Shown: positions 8,590 through 17,424, numbered from the stretch's first letter. The stretch is DNA of 64,000 bases from Actinospineispora spinosispora DSM 44797 (GCF_000429025.1 NZ_KE386833.1:1006582-1070581), one strand, 5' to 3'. Translations and numbers: made by a program. The notes: generated from the letters alone by a model not told the origin.

Positions 8590-9416
8590 TCAGCCGTCGA
8601 CGTGGAGCCGTTCCCGGAAGAGGGTCAGCACCTGGTCCAGCGCCGCGCGGGTGGGCTGCCCGGGTTCGTCGATGAGGTGCTCAGTGAGGATCGGGTGCGG
8701 CTTCATGACGGCATTCGGGTTGGCCGCGGAGTCATCGAGCTCGACGGCGACGAAGGCGTCGCCGAGCTCCCCGCGCAGGAACCGGAAGCGGCTTTCGGGC
8801 ACGAGCCCGTCGCCGCGGAACCGCGGACCGAGGACCGTGAGGCCGTCGTTGGCGCACCGGCTCCTGACGATCGCCAGGTCGGCGGGCGAGATGTCGATCG
8901 CGCCGTGTTGTGCCCTGGTGATCGGAAGTGGCATCGAGGGCTGTGACAGGACCGGTGCGAGCAGCCGGTCGTCGGTGGCCATGACGAGTGCGTAGCCGCC
9001 GGTGAGACACATGCCCACAGCGCCGATGCCCGGGCCTGGCGCAGCGGCCGTGCTCGTGGGCCGCGAGTGCGCGCAGCCGGGTGACCACCGGTGAGGTCTT
9101 ACCGGTGGCCCACACGGTGAACTCGCGGCTCACGCAGGCGCGGGTGATCGAGGTGGCGAGATGGCCGATGGTGGCGAGGGTGCCGCGGGCCGACGGATTG
9201 GGGGTCACGTCCGGGCTCCCCGAACAGTCGGGGGAGCCCGGCGGTGCAGCCGATGGCCGCCACCCGCTCGGCGAACTCGAGCATTCCGGGGGTGATGCCA
9301 GGCATCGCGGCGATCACGATCTCGGCGGGTCCGGTGCTCCGGCGCAACACCTCGTGGGTCAGGCCGTCGTGGGTGACGGAGTCGCGGTCGAACCCGCCGA
9401 GATCGTGGTCGCTCAT
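8590..9416 (-). pseudogene. Decayed dienelactone hydrolase gene (two frameshifts)
   Basis: Three frames join into one hydrolase. The N-terminal frame starts at 9416 (MSDHDLGGFDRDSVTHDG) and runs to GLPRLFGEPGRD near 9212. The middle frame gives VTPNPSARGTLATIGHLA to about 9030. The last frame has MGMCLTGGYALVMATDDRLL, with the nucleophile Cys in G-M-C-L-T-G-G, and ends at 8590. Each junction needs one base. Unlike the intact homologue at 4423-5154, this copy keeps the catalytic Cys. Confidence 0.7.
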
Positions 9417-9425
9417 CAGGAAGGA

Positions 9426-10250
9426 CTACTTCACCGTGAAGCCGGCGTCGACGGGCAGCGTGACGCCGGTGACGTAGCGGGCCTCGTCGGACACCAGCCA
9501 GGCGATCGCGTTGCTGATGTCGATCGCCTCGATGGTCTCGACCGGCATGAGGTTGGACAGCGCCTGCGCCATGTCCGGCTTGGCTTCGAACACCTTGCCC
9601 AGCACGTCGTTGATGATCATGTCGGTGTTCACGCCGGTCGGGTGGACGCTGTTGACCCGGATGTTGTGGGGAGCCAGCCAGTGGCTGAACGAACGCATCA
9701 GCCCGACCACGCCGTGCTTGGCAGCCGCATAGCCGCTCAGTGCACCGCCGCCGTCACCGCCCCTGCCGGTCAGCCCCTGGGTGGAGCTGGTCAGCACAAT
9801 CGCACCGCCCCTGCCCTGTTCGATCATGAACGGGGCCGCCGCGCTGACCGTGTTCCACACACCCGTCAGGTTGACGTCGACCACGTCACGGAACAGCTTG
9901 TCCTGGTCGGCGTCGGCGTCCGGGGTGACGCCGAGGATGCCCGCGTTGGCCAGGACGATGTCCACACCGCCGAGCTGGGCGACCCCTTCGGTGACGGCTT
10001 CGCGCAGCGCGCCGACGTCGCGGACGTCCGCCTGCCGGGACACGATGCGCCGGTCCAGCTCCTCGACCTGTGCGACCGTCTCGGCGAGGTCGTCGGCGCT
10101 GGCCAGTGGGTAGGGCACGGTGTCGATCTGCTGGCACAGGTCGATGGCGATGATGTCCGCACCCTCCTCGGCCAACCGCAGCGCGTGGCTACGGCCCTGG
10201 CCCCGTGCGGCACCGGTGATGAAGGCGACTTTGCCTTCGAGCTTGCCCAT
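9426..10250 (-). CDS. Mycofactocin-coupled SDR family oxidoreductase
   Basis: A 274-residue short-chain dehydrogenase. The N-terminal loop is FITGAARGQGRSHALRLA, with the SHA(L/V)RLA sequence and the following DIIAIDLC that mark the mycofactocin-associated subgroup, which holds its nicotinamide cofactor tightly and needs an external acceptor (family knowledge). The catalytic motif is YAAAKHG, and the C-terminus VTGVTLPVDAGFTVK is typical. ATG 10250 has AGGAGAG upstream. No mycofactocin maturation genes lie in the window, so the link rests on sequence type alone. Confidence 0.85.
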   Translation of the reverse strand: MGKLEGKVAFITGAARGQGRSHALRLAEEGADIIAIDLCQQIDTVPYPLASADDLAETVAQVEELDRRIVSRQADVRDVGALREAVTEGVAQLGGVDIVLANAGILGVTPDADADQDKLFRDVVDVNLTGVWNTVSAAAPFMIEQGRGGAIVLTSSTQGLTGRGGDGGGALSGYAAAKHGVVGLMRSFSHWLAPHNIRVNSVHPTGVNTDMIINDVLGKVFEAKPDMAQALSNLMPVETIEAIDISNAIAWLVSDEARYVTGVTLPVDAGFTVK

Positions 10251-10320
10251 GATGCTCTCCTCCACAGCTCGACAGCGTGTGACCGAACTGTGCCAGCAGT
10301 CCGATCACCCCGCCCGCCCG

Positions 10321-10395
10321 TGTCACCTCGCAGAGCGTGGTGCTGTGCCGCAGATGCTGCAGTGTCTGCGACACGACGTGACGCTCTGCGAAGTC
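10321..10395. repeat. Dispersed nested-palindrome repeat B, copy 1
   Basis: A 75-bp intergenic element matching 50204-50278 without gaps at about 59 of 75 positions (hand count). The outer arms CGCAGAGCGT (10329-10338) and ACGCTCTGCG (10381-10390) are perfect complements. The inner stem is built on CCGCAGA and TCTGCGACAC around a CTGCAGTG loop. It separates the SDR and CopD genes and could act as an RNA terminator. Confidence 0.8.
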
Positions 10396-10433
10396 ACGCT
10401 CGGCGTGGGCCGCCGAGCAAAGCCGGGCCGGGG

Positions 10434-11498
10434 TCAGCCGGTGGTGAGGACTCCGGTTCGGCTCAGCACCACAGCCAGGCCGAAAGCCACGCCCATGAGA
10501 GTCAGCTCGGCGGTCAGCCAGCCGGCCAGCGCCGTTCGCCTGGCGAGCGTGATCGAGGGCAGCAGGCGGAACCGGATGTGCGCGCCACAGCACCCGAGGA
10601 GTGCGAGGCACGCGGTCTTGGCCAGCACCAGCTGGCCGTAATGGCTGGTCAGGAGTACCGACGGCAGTTGCGTGCCGGGCGTGCTGGCGAGCTCGACCAG
10701 CGCGTTGAGCACGCCGGTCACCGCCACCACCGCCAGACACAGGCCCGCCAGCTGGGAGAACCGGGGAAGCGCACGGGCCAGCAGCGCCGGCCGGGTCAGC
10801 AGCAGTGCCGCCGTCGCGGACAGTCCACCGGTCCACGCGGTCGCGGCGAACACGTGCAGTTCCAGCGACACCATGGTCAGGTCGTGCCAGCGCTCCGACA
10901 GCGCTCCACTGTGGCCGGTGGCGAGCAGCGGCACCAGTCCAGCCCCGACGGTGACCACCAGGAGACGACAGGGCAGTGCGCCGTTCGACCGTGCTCCCGC
11001 CACCGCCAGCAGCGTGGTGAGCACCCCGGCCGCCGCGCTGGCCAGCAGGGCCTGCGCGCCGGGGAAGCCCGCGATGTACGCGCCGAGGGCGGCGGAAGTG
11101 ACACCCGGAGCGAGCTCCGCGGTCTGGAGCACCACCGAGGCGAGTGCGGCGCTCACCCAGATCGTGGACGCGACCACCGTGGCGCGGTAGCCGGCTCGGA
11201 ACACCCGGCCGAGCTCGGGTTCGGGACGTCCGCCGAACATCAGTCGTAGCAGGCTCAGCCCCAGCACCGCCGTCAGTGCCAGGTCGAGCAGCACCCGAGC
11301 GATCGGCACGGCGTAGAGGACCGGTCCGGAAACCGGCGCAAGGCCGGGGACGGGCGCCGGGGCGCTCACCCGGACCGCCACCAGCGTCGCCAGCACGGCA
11401 GCCGAGGGAACCACGAGCCAACCGGCGTGCGGTGGCGGGCGAGTGCCCGGAGTGCGGTGGCGGGGTGATCCGGACCGGGGCCGGGCATCGAGCTTCAT
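10434..11498 (-). CDS. CopD-family copper resistance/transport membrane protein
   Basis: A 354-residue integral membrane protein with about eight or nine hydrophobic helices. The CopD region near the C-terminal half contains HVFAATAWTGGLSATAALLL (conserved His and W-x-G), followed by FSQLAGLCLAVVAVTGV and SHYGQLVLAKTACLALLG, the pattern of the CopD domain thought to pass copper across the membrane. The start is uncertain: ATG 11498 has only a weak ribosome site, and an upstream ATG near 11554 is possible. It is divergent from the conservon. Confidence 0.8.
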   Translation of the reverse strand: MKLDARPRSGSPRHRTPGTRPPPHAGWLVVPSAAVLATLVAVRVSAPAPVPGLAPVSGPVLYAVPIARVLLDLALTAVLGLSLLRLMFGGRPEPELGRVFRAGYRATVVASTIWVSAALASVVLQTAELAPGVTSAALGAYIAGFPGAQALLASAAAGVLTTLLAVAGARSNGALPCRLLVVTVGAGLVPLLATGHSGALSERWHDLTMVSLELHVFAATAWTGGLSATAALLLTRPALLARALPRFSQLAGLCLAVVAVTGVLNALVELASTPGTQLPSVLLTSHYGQLVLAKTACLALLGCCGAHIRFRLLPSITLARRTALAGWLTAELTLMGVAFGLAVVLSRTGVLTTG

Positions 11499-11733
11499 CG
11501 TGGATGAGGCTCGCCGAGGATGCGAATGGTGGAAACCACCGAATGCGGAAACCATCTGCTCCGAATGACGCAATCGCCGGGGCGAGGTGCCGACATTGAG
11601 GGGTCTTAATGGTGACCGGTCCGGTAGATCAGTGTAATGTCCGCCGGGCGCGAGTAGGGCCCGTCCGCCGAGTCGCTCCCTGTGTATTGCTCCATTTGGC
11701 GGGTACCGAGCGGGATTGATTCGTGGAGGTTCG

Positions 11734-13764
11734 GTGAACTCACCGATGAAGACAGTGACCAGCTTTCTACCGAGAGGAAATCTGCTCGACGACACTGAGT
11801 GGGCGAGCCGTCACCGGTTGCTGCAATGGTTGCTCGCGGGACACCTGCCAGCCCTGTTCATCTTCGGCGTCGCGCTGGGCCATGAGGCGCTCACGACCGC
11901 CGCGTTCCTCCTGCCCCCGTTGGTGTTTGTGCTGCTCGGAAGGCAGATCAAGCAGCGACGCGTGGCATCGGTGATGATCACCGCGGGGCTGACCTACTGT
12001 TCGGTGCTCCTCGTCGGCCTGTCCAGGGGGTCGATCGAGGCGCACTTCCATTTCTTCATCATCATCGGGTTCATCGCGCTGTACCAGGACTGGGTCCCGT
12101 TCCTGTGGAATGTCGCGTTCACCGTACTCAGTCACGCGATGGGAACGATCTACAAGGCGGACCTGATATTTTCCTCCGGAGCGGCGCAACGGAGCCCGTG
12201 GTTATGGTCGGGAATTCATGGTGGCGCGGTGCTGGCTGCCTGTGTGGGGATGGTGCTGTTCTGGCGAGTGACAGAAGATGAACAGCGAGAACGGCGTGAC
12301 CTGAGTAAACAGCTGACCGTCGCGGAGCGCCGGCGATTCACCTCGCAGTTGCTGGTGAACTTGGCACGACGTAACCAGAGCATGCTGTACCGCCAGCTCG
12401 AGATCATCAACGAGATGGAGGACCGGGAGCGTGATCCGGATGCGTTGGCCGAGCTGTTCCAGCTCGATCACCTCGCGACGCGGGTCCGGCGCAACGCCGA
12501 GAGCCTGCTGGTGCTGTCCGGTGAGCAGCCTGCGAGGGTCTGGCGGGCACCGGTCGCGCTGCACGAGGTGATCAGGGCGGCCATCGCGGAGACCGAGGAC
12601 CTGGACCGGGTCGACATCGCGGTGGACGAGCGGGTCGCCGTCGCCGGACACAGCGTCACCGACCTGACCCACCTGCTGGCCGAGCTCACCGAGAACGCGG
12701 TCCGGTTCTCCCCGCCGCACTCGGGTGTCACCATCCGCAGCCGCGTCGCCTCCGGCGGCGCCGGGGGACACCTGGTGACGATCGAGGACTGGGGCGTGGG
12801 CATGCCGGCTGACGTGCTCACGACGTACAACCAGGTGCTCGCGGACCCGCCGGAGGTCGATCTCGCGGTACCCCAGCAGCTCGGCTTCCACGTCGTGGCC
12901 CGCCTCGCCGAGCGTCACCACATCGAGGTCTCGCTGACGCCGACTCCCGGTGGCGGGCTCACCGCCGCGGTTCTGCTCTCGACCAGCCTGGTGGTCAGTC
13001 ATGCGGCCACGGAGCCGACTGCCCGCAACGGGCGGCAGCACCGAGTCGACTCCCGCCCGAACGGTGCCGCGTCCGAGGCTCCTGCCCGGTCCAGGCATGC
13101 GATACACCCACAGGCGGCGCCGGTGCTCGAGGCGGAACGGGCCGACTGGGTGGTCACGACGATGCCGAAGCAGGTCTCGGCGCCTGCGATCGAGACCGAA
13201 CCGCGTCGCGCCGTCGAGGCGCCACCCGCCGCGGCGTCGCTGGTCGCGCCCACCCCGGTCCCGCTGGCGCCGTCGGCTCCGGGATGGTCCGGCTGGTGGA
13301 CGCCAGACGACCGGGCCGACCGGGCCTTGGACGCCATCCGGCACGAGCCGCGTGGCCGAGCCGCCGAGGACCGGACGAACGGTCCGGCCGAGGTGTCACC
13401 GATCGATCACCCGGTGCCGTACCCGAGGGCGAACCCGCCGAGGCCACGACCGGGGCGGCCTCCCGAGTCCGCGACGGGCCCGGAACCGGGCAGTGTCCCG
13501 GACCGGCCGCGCACGGATCTCCACGCCGAGGACGGCGACGGTGAACCGAGGCTCAACCGCCGGGTGCCGCAGACCCATCTCGCCCCCGAGCTGCGGGTGC
13601 CCGTCGAGATGGCCGAGCCCGTCGAACCCGCGCGGACCTCGACGCACCCGTTGACCAGCTACCAGGCCAACCGCAACGCCGCGGCGGCCGCGTGGGCCGA
13701 CCCCGCGAAGGCTCCCGAGGCACGGCGCGAGTCAGAACCCGAGACCGAGAGAGGACAGGCATGA
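11734..13764 (+). CDS. cvnA: Conservon sensor histidine kinase CvnA with multi-pass membrane sensor
   Basis: A 676-residue protein. Residues about 25-165 form five or six membrane helices containing SIEAHFHFFIIIGFIALYQ and a nearby W-x-x-x-W pattern. Residues 190-260 form a dimerisation helix, and the ATPase region has LAELTENAVRFSPPHSGV (N box) and IEDWGVGMP (G box). The last 230 residues are a low-complexity Pro/Arg-rich tail. GTG 11734 follows GGAGG and is preferred to the upstream codon at 11716; ATG 11743 is also possible. It heads the cvnA-B-C-D operon, in which such kinases act with a small GTPase (family knowledge). Confidence 0.85.
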   Translation: MNSPMKTVTSFLPRGNLLDDTEWASRHRLLQWLLAGHLPALFIFGVALGHEALTTAAFLLPPLVFVLLGRQIKQRRVASVMITAGLTYCSVLLVGLSRGSIEAHFHFFIIIGFIALYQDWVPFLWNVAFTVLSHAMGTIYKADLIFSSGAAQRSPWLWSGIHGGAVLAACVGMVLFWRVTEDEQRERRDLSKQLTVAERRRFTSQLLVNLARRNQSMLYRQLEIINEMEDRERDPDALAELFQLDHLATRVRRNAESLLVLSGEQPARVWRAPVALHEVIRAAIAETEDLDRVDIAVDERVAVAGHSVTDLTHLLAELTENAVRFSPPHSGVTIRSRVASGGAGGHLVTIEDWGVGMPADVLTTYNQVLADPPEVDLAVPQQLGFHVVARLAERHHIEVSLTPTPGGGLTAAVLLSTSLVVSHAATEPTARNGRQHRVDSRPNGAASEAPARSRHAIHPQAAPVLEAERADWVVTTMPKQVSAPAIETEPRRAVEAPPAAASLVAPTPVPLAPSAPGWSGWWTPDDRADRALDAIRHEPRGRAAEDRTNGPAEVSPIDHPVPYPRANPPRPRPGRPPESATGPEPGSVPDRPRTDLHAEDGDGEPRLNRRVPQTHLAPELRVPVEMAEPVEPARTSTHPLTSYQANRNAAAAAWADPAKAPEARRESEPETERGQA

Positions 13765-14171
13765 CGCTGGATGGACCGACGGGCGGTGAGCTCGACTGGC
13801 TGCTGGCGGATTTCGCCAAGGCGATGCCGGGCGTGCGGCACGCACTCGTGGTGTCGGCCGACGGACTGCGCCTCGCAGCGTCGGAGACGCTCGACCCGTC
13901 CTTCGCGGACCGGCTGGCTGCCGCCGCATCCGGCCTGGTCAGCCTGTCGCGGGGAACCGCGAAGGTGCTGGCGGCCGAGCCGGTCAGCCAGACGATCGTC
14001 GAGATGGCCGGCGGGTACCTGTTCGTCAGCTCGTTGAGCCAGGGCTCCACGTTGACCGTCTACGCCGACCGCGACTGCGACATCGGGCTGCTCGGCTACG
14101 AGATGACCATGCTCGCCAACCGGGCGGGACACCTGCTGGCCGCGGCACCCCGTGGCGGCGTGCCACGGTGA
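13761..14171 (+). CDS. cvnB: Roadblock/LC7 domain protein CvnB
   Basis: A 136-residue Roadblock/LC7-fold protein; LDWLLADFAKAMPGVRHALV and VSADGLRLAASETL are the family's opening strands. In conservons this protein partners the Ras-like GTPase CvnD, probably as an activator or scaffold (family knowledge). ATG 13761 overlaps the kinase stop (ATGA); its own stop overlaps the GTG of cvnC (GTGA at 14168-14171). Confidence 0.9.
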   Translation: MTLDGPTGGELDWLLADFAKAMPGVRHALVVSADGLRLAASETLDPSFADRLAAAASGLVSLSRGTAKVLAAEPVSQTIVEMAGGYLFVSSLSQGSTLTVYADRDCDIGLLGYEMTMLANRAGHLLAAAPRGGVPR

Positions 14172-14545
14172 ACTCGCACGGAGCGAACGGCCGGGACGAC
14201 AGCTGGCGGGTCGTCCCGGTCTACGCCCTGACCCGGGGACGGACCCGGTCGGTGGGTGAACAGATGCCGATCGAGGCGATGGTCACCGCGAACGAACTGG
14301 CCGACCGGCACAACGCCGCGCTGCAGGTGGAGTACCGGGAGATTCTCGACCTGGTGTCCGGCCCGGTGTCGATCATCGAGATCAGCGCGACGCTGCAGGT
14401 TCCGGCAGGAGTGGCCCGAGTGCTGGTGAACGACCTGACCAGCGCCGGATACCTCACGATGCACCTGCCGCCGCCGACCGAGCCCAACGGTCGGCCCAAC
14501 GCTGAACTGCTAGAAAGGCTGCTGGATGGACTCCGTTCGCTCTGA
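14168..14545 (+). CDS. cvnC: DUF742 protein CvnC
   Basis: A 125-residue DUF742 protein. Typical features are WRVVPVYALTRGRT near the N-terminus and a winged-helix-like core (EYREILDLVSGPVSIIEISA, VPAGVARVLVNDL). DUF742 proteins are the third member of conservons and have no proven biochemical activity. GTG 14168 overlaps the cvnB stop. The gene overlaps the next one by 20 bases. Confidence 0.9.
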   Translation: MNSHGANGRDDSWRVVPVYALTRGRTRSVGEQMPIEAMVTANELADRHNAALQVEYREILDLVSGPVSIIEISATLQVPAGVARVLVNDLTSAGYLTMHLPPPTEPNGRPNAELLERLLDGLRSL

Positions 14546-15119
14546 GGCACCGCCGCGCCGACCGTCGTCGGGCGAGCGGGACCTGGTCGCGTTGAAGGTT
14601 CTGGTCGCGGGTGGTTTCGGGGTCGGCAAGACGACGTTCGTCGGCGCCCTGTCGGAGATTCCGCCGTTGAGCACCGAGGAGCAGATGACGACCGCGTCGA
14701 TCGGCGTCGACGACGCGGACGCGGTCCCGGACAAACAGACGACCACGGTGGCCATGGACTTCGGCAGGCTCACCGTCGACGACTCGCTCATCCTGTACCT
14801 GTTCGGAACCCCGGGACAGGACCGGTTCTGGTTCATGTGGGACGAGCTGGCCAGGGGCGCCGTCGGTGCCATCGTGCTCGTCGACCTGCGCCGGGTCGAC
14901 GACTCGTTCGCCGCGATCGACTACTTCGAGAACCGGGGCCTTCCGTTCGTCCTCGCGCTCAACGAGTTCCCGGAGACACCGAGCTTCAGCGACGGGTCGG
15001 TCCGCGATGCGCTCGTGCTGGCCGCGGACTGCCCGCTGCTGCGCATGGACGCACGGGAGGGGACGTCGAGCCGAGCGGCGCTCATCGCCCTCGTCGAGCA
15101 CGCACTGGCCCGCACGTGA
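14526..15119 (+). CDS. cvnD: Conservon Ras-like GTPase CvnD
   Basis: A 197-residue GTP/ATP-binding protein. The P-loop is GGFGVGKTTF (about 29-38), the switch II region is LFGTPGQDRFWFMW, and ALNEF occupies the NKxD position. Members bind GTP and are thought to relay signals from the CvnA kinase (family knowledge). ATG 14526 lies inside cvnC, and the stop overlaps the next GTG. Confidence 0.92.
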   Translation: MDSVRSEAPPRRPSSGERDLVALKVLVAGGFGVGKTTFVGALSEIPPLSTEEQMTTASIGVDDADAVPDKQTTTVAMDFGRLTVDDSLILYLFGTPGQDRFWFMWDELARGAVGAIVLVDLRRVDDSFAAIDYFENRGLPFVLALNEFPETPSFSDGSVRDALVLAADCPLLRMDAREGTSSRAALIALVEHALART

Positions 15120-15463
15120 CACCGCCGGAGGCTCGGGAGCCCGCCAGGGAACACCGGTCGGAACCGGTGGCCGGCCTGGTCGCCTCGATCAGGGCCGGCA
15201 TCCGGCTGCGGGACGGGTACTACCTGAGTGAAGAGCTCGTCGACCTCTACCTGGTAGGCGTGCTGCGTGGTGTCGCGGTCGGTCTGCTGGACGCGGACGG
15301 TCCGTACGGCAGGGACGAGACGGCACGCTCGGTCCGGCTCGACGAGCTGGCGAGCACGTCCGCCGAGCTGCTCGAACACCTGCACCAGTTGCGTCCACCG
15401 CCGGCCAGGGTCAACCCGGCGCCCGAGCCGAGACGCCCCGAGACGTGGGTGAGCCCGGGCTGA
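15116..15463 (+). CDS. Hypothetical fifth gene of the conservon operon
   Basis: A 115-residue protein with no domain I recognise. Its N-terminus is charged, followed by a helix-rich centre (VAGLVASIRAGIRLRDGYYL, then EELVDLYLVGVLRGVAVGLL) and a Pro/Arg-rich tail. GTG 15116 overlaps the cvnD stop (GTGA), so it is translated with the conservon and probably acts with it. There are no membrane segments. Confidence 0.7.
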   Translation: MTPPEAREPAREHRSEPVAGLVASIRAGIRLRDGYYLSEELVDLYLVGVLRGVAVGLLDADGPYGRDETARSVRLDELASTSAELLEHLHQLRPPPARVNPAPEPRRPETWVSPG

Positions 15464-15465
15464 CG

Positions 15466-15966
15466 CTACGGGTGGGTCCGGGCGGCCGACGCGACCGTCT
15501 CCTCGAGCTCTACGACGTGCCCTTCCGTGCATTCGACGCGGACCGTCACCTCGGCTCCGCAGCCGGCGTGGGTCATCCGTATCGGGCCGCCCGGCACGTC
15601 GTCGCGGTGCGTGTCGCCCCACTGCATGAGCGCCTGCAACACCGGGAACAGGTCACGTCCCTTGTCGGTGAGCACGTACTCGTTGCGGGTGCGGCGACGG
15701 GGTTCGCGGTAGGGGACGAGGCACAGGACGCCTGCCTCGACCAGTTGCTTGAGCCTGGTTGCGGCTGCGGCCTCGGTGATGCCGGCGCGCCGTGCCAGAT
15801 CGTCGAACCGGCGGCCGCCGTAGAGGACCTCACGCAGCAGCACCATCGCCGACCGGGTTCCGACCACGGCGAGCGTGCGCTCGATGGAGCACCAGCCGGT
15901 GGTGATCCAGCTGTCCCGGTCGGCGAGCGAACCGGAGAGGGTCAGTGAGGATGCCGTGGACGTCAC
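15466..15966 (-). CDS. HxlR family transcriptional regulator
   Basis: A 166-residue winged-helix regulator. WCSIERTLAVVGTRSAMVLL is the HxlR opening with its N-terminal Cys; FDDLARRAGITEAAAATRLK is the recognition region. The C-terminal extension has HAGCGAEV and ECTEGH, a Cys/His pattern that may bind metal. GTG 15966 has only a weak ribosome site. It ends 2 bases from the conservon and is divergent from the thiolase across a large inverted repeat, which it probably binds. Confidence 0.85.
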   Translation of the reverse strand: MTSTASSLTLSGSLADRDSWITTGWCSIERTLAVVGTRSAMVLLREVLYGGRRFDDLARRAGITEAAAATRLKQLVEAGVLCLVPYREPRRRTRNEYVLTDKGRDLFPVLQALMQWGDTHRDDVPGGPIRMTHAGCGAEVTVRVECTEGHVVELEETVASAARTHP

Positions 15967-15983
15967 ACGGCGGATACTACCTG

Positions 15984-16041
15984 CTGGCTTGAGTTTGCTA
16001 TAGCCAGGTCGTACGTTCTGGCTATAGGTAACTTGAGCCAG
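15984..16041. promoter_or_regulatory. Large inverted-repeat operator between HxlR and thiolase genes
   Basis: Two 24-base arms, 15984-16007 and 16018-16041, pair at 20 of 24 positions around a 10-base centre. The inner core CTATAGCCAG/CTGGCTATAG is perfect, and the outer part is CTGGCTTGAG against CTTGAGCCAG. The TTGAG copies also give direct repeats. It lies directly upstream of both starts and ends next to the thiolase ribosome site (GAGGAGAG). Confidence 0.8.
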
Positions 16042-16052
16042 AGGAGAGTGTC

Positions 16053-17252
16053 ATGCGAGACGCGGTGATCGTCGACGCGGTACGCACGCCGGTGGGTCGG
16101 GGCAAGCTCGGCGGTGGCTTGGCCGGTGTGCATCCGGTGGACCTACACGCCCACGTGCTCAGGACGCTCGTCGAGCGCACCGGAGTTGATCCGGCCGGCA
16201 TCGACGACGTGATCTCCGGTGCCGTCGGTCAGGTCGGCGAACAGTCCGGCAACACGGCGCGGTGGGCGGCGCTGGCCGCGGGGTTCCCCGAGTCGGTGCC
16301 CGGCGTGACGATCGATCGGCAGTGCGGTTCGAGCCAGCAGGCGATCTCGTTCGCCGCACAGGGCGTGGTCGCGGGTGCCTACGACGTGGTGATCGCATCC
16401 GGTGTCGAGTCGATGAGTGCGATCCCGATCGGGAGCCAGGCGCTCGGCCGTGACCCGCACGGTCCCGAGGTGGCCGCCCGCTATCCCGGGGGGCTCGTGC
16501 CGCAGGGCATCAGCGCAGAACTCATCGCGGCCCGGTACGGCCTGTCCCGGCGGCAGCTCGACGAGTTCGCGCTGACCAGCCACGTTCGCGCCGCGACGGC
16601 GTGGCGGGAGGGGCGCTTCGAGGGTGAGGTCGCTCCGGTCAAGCTCGCGACGGTGGACGGTGCGACCGCGGAGCTGGCCGCCGACGAGTCGGTCCGGCCC
16701 GGCACCACCCTGGACACGTTGGCCGGGCTGCGCACCGCGTTCGACCGTGAGCCCTATCTGGAACGCTATCCTGACCTGGACTGGAAGGTCACGGCCGGCA
16801 GCTCCAGCCCGATCAACGACGGCTCGGCGGCATTGCTCATCACCACGGGCGACATCGCGAAGGCACGCGGCTGGCGGCCGAGGGCTCGCATCCACACGGC
16901 AGTCGTGGCTGCCGACGACCCGCTGTACATGCTGCTGGGAATCCTGCCCGCCACCGAGAAGGCGCTGGCGAAGTCGGGGCTGAGCATCGGCGACATCGAC
17001 GCCTTCGAGGTCAACGAGGCGTTCGCGCCCGTCGTTCTCGCCTGGCAGGCTCACTTCGGCGTCGACGGGGCGAAGGTCAACCAGCACGGCGGTGCGATCG
17101 CGATCGGTCACCCGCTGGGTGCGAGCGGCGCTCGCCTGGCGACGACGTTGCTCTCGGTGCTGGAGCAGACCGGCGGCCGCTACGGCCTGCAGACGATGTG
17201 CGAGGCGGGCGGCACGGCCAACGCCACCATCATCGAGCGTCTGGACGCGTGA
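16053..17252 (+). CDS. Thiolase (acetyl-CoA acetyltransferase family)
   Basis: A 399-residue thiolase. The acyl-accepting Cys is about residue 91 in DRQCGSSQQAI; NQHGGAIAIGHPLGASGAR carries the catalytic His, and TMCEAGGTANATII the second Cys. Such enzymes cleave 3-ketoacyl-CoA to acetyl-CoA plus a shorter acyl-CoA, or the reverse. ATG 16053 follows GAGGAGAG. It stands alone on its strand under the presumed control of the divergent HxlR regulator, which suggests a role in degrading an inducing acid rather than housekeeping beta-oxidation. Confidence 0.92.
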   Translation: MRDAVIVDAVRTPVGRGKLGGGLAGVHPVDLHAHVLRTLVERTGVDPAGIDDVISGAVGQVGEQSGNTARWAALAAGFPESVPGVTIDRQCGSSQQAISFAAQGVVAGAYDVVIASGVESMSAIPIGSQALGRDPHGPEVAARYPGGLVPQGISAELIAARYGLSRRQLDEFALTSHVRAATAWREGRFEGEVAPVKLATVDGATAELAADESVRPGTTLDTLAGLRTAFDREPYLERYPDLDWKVTAGSSSPINDGSAALLITTGDIAKARGWRPRARIHTAVVAADDPLYMLLGILPATEKALAKSGLSIGDIDAFEVNEAFAPVVLAWQAHFGVDGAKVNQHGGAIAIGHPLGASGARLATTLLSVLEQTGGRYGLQTMCEAGGTANATIIERLDA

Positions 17253-17277
17253 CCGCTGCGTGCCTCCTGGCAACGGG

Positions 17278-17308
17278 TTGCGTCGCGGCTGCAGTGTCCG
17301 CGACGCAA
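17278..17308. repeat. Repeat B, short member / terminator-like hairpin
   Basis: A perfect 11-bp stem, TTGCGTCGCGG (17278-17288) and CCGCGACGCAA (17298-17308), with a 9-base loop CTGCAGTGT. The loop and 3' arm share the core GCTGCAGTGTC-y-GCGAC-r-C with repeat B at 10321-10395. It lies 25 bases after the thiolase stop, so it probably ends that transcript. Confidence 0.7.
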
Positions 17309-17424
17309 TCCGACGCCGTGGAACCGTGCCCTGGGGCGTTGATAGTCAATGATTCTTACTAAAGTAGCGTAGGGTGGGAGGTGCGGATCCGGATACGGCC
17401 GGTTCGGCCCGGGGGAGGAAGAGC

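Noticed and set aside
9426..10250. Complete mycofactocin biosynthesis locus
   Set aside because: Only the SDR is present; no radical SAM, precursor peptide or glycosyltransferase of that pathway is nearby.
9081..11249. 722-residue plus-strand frame
   Set aside because: It runs antisense to a well-supported SDR and CopD gene; the protein is low-complexity and has no motif.
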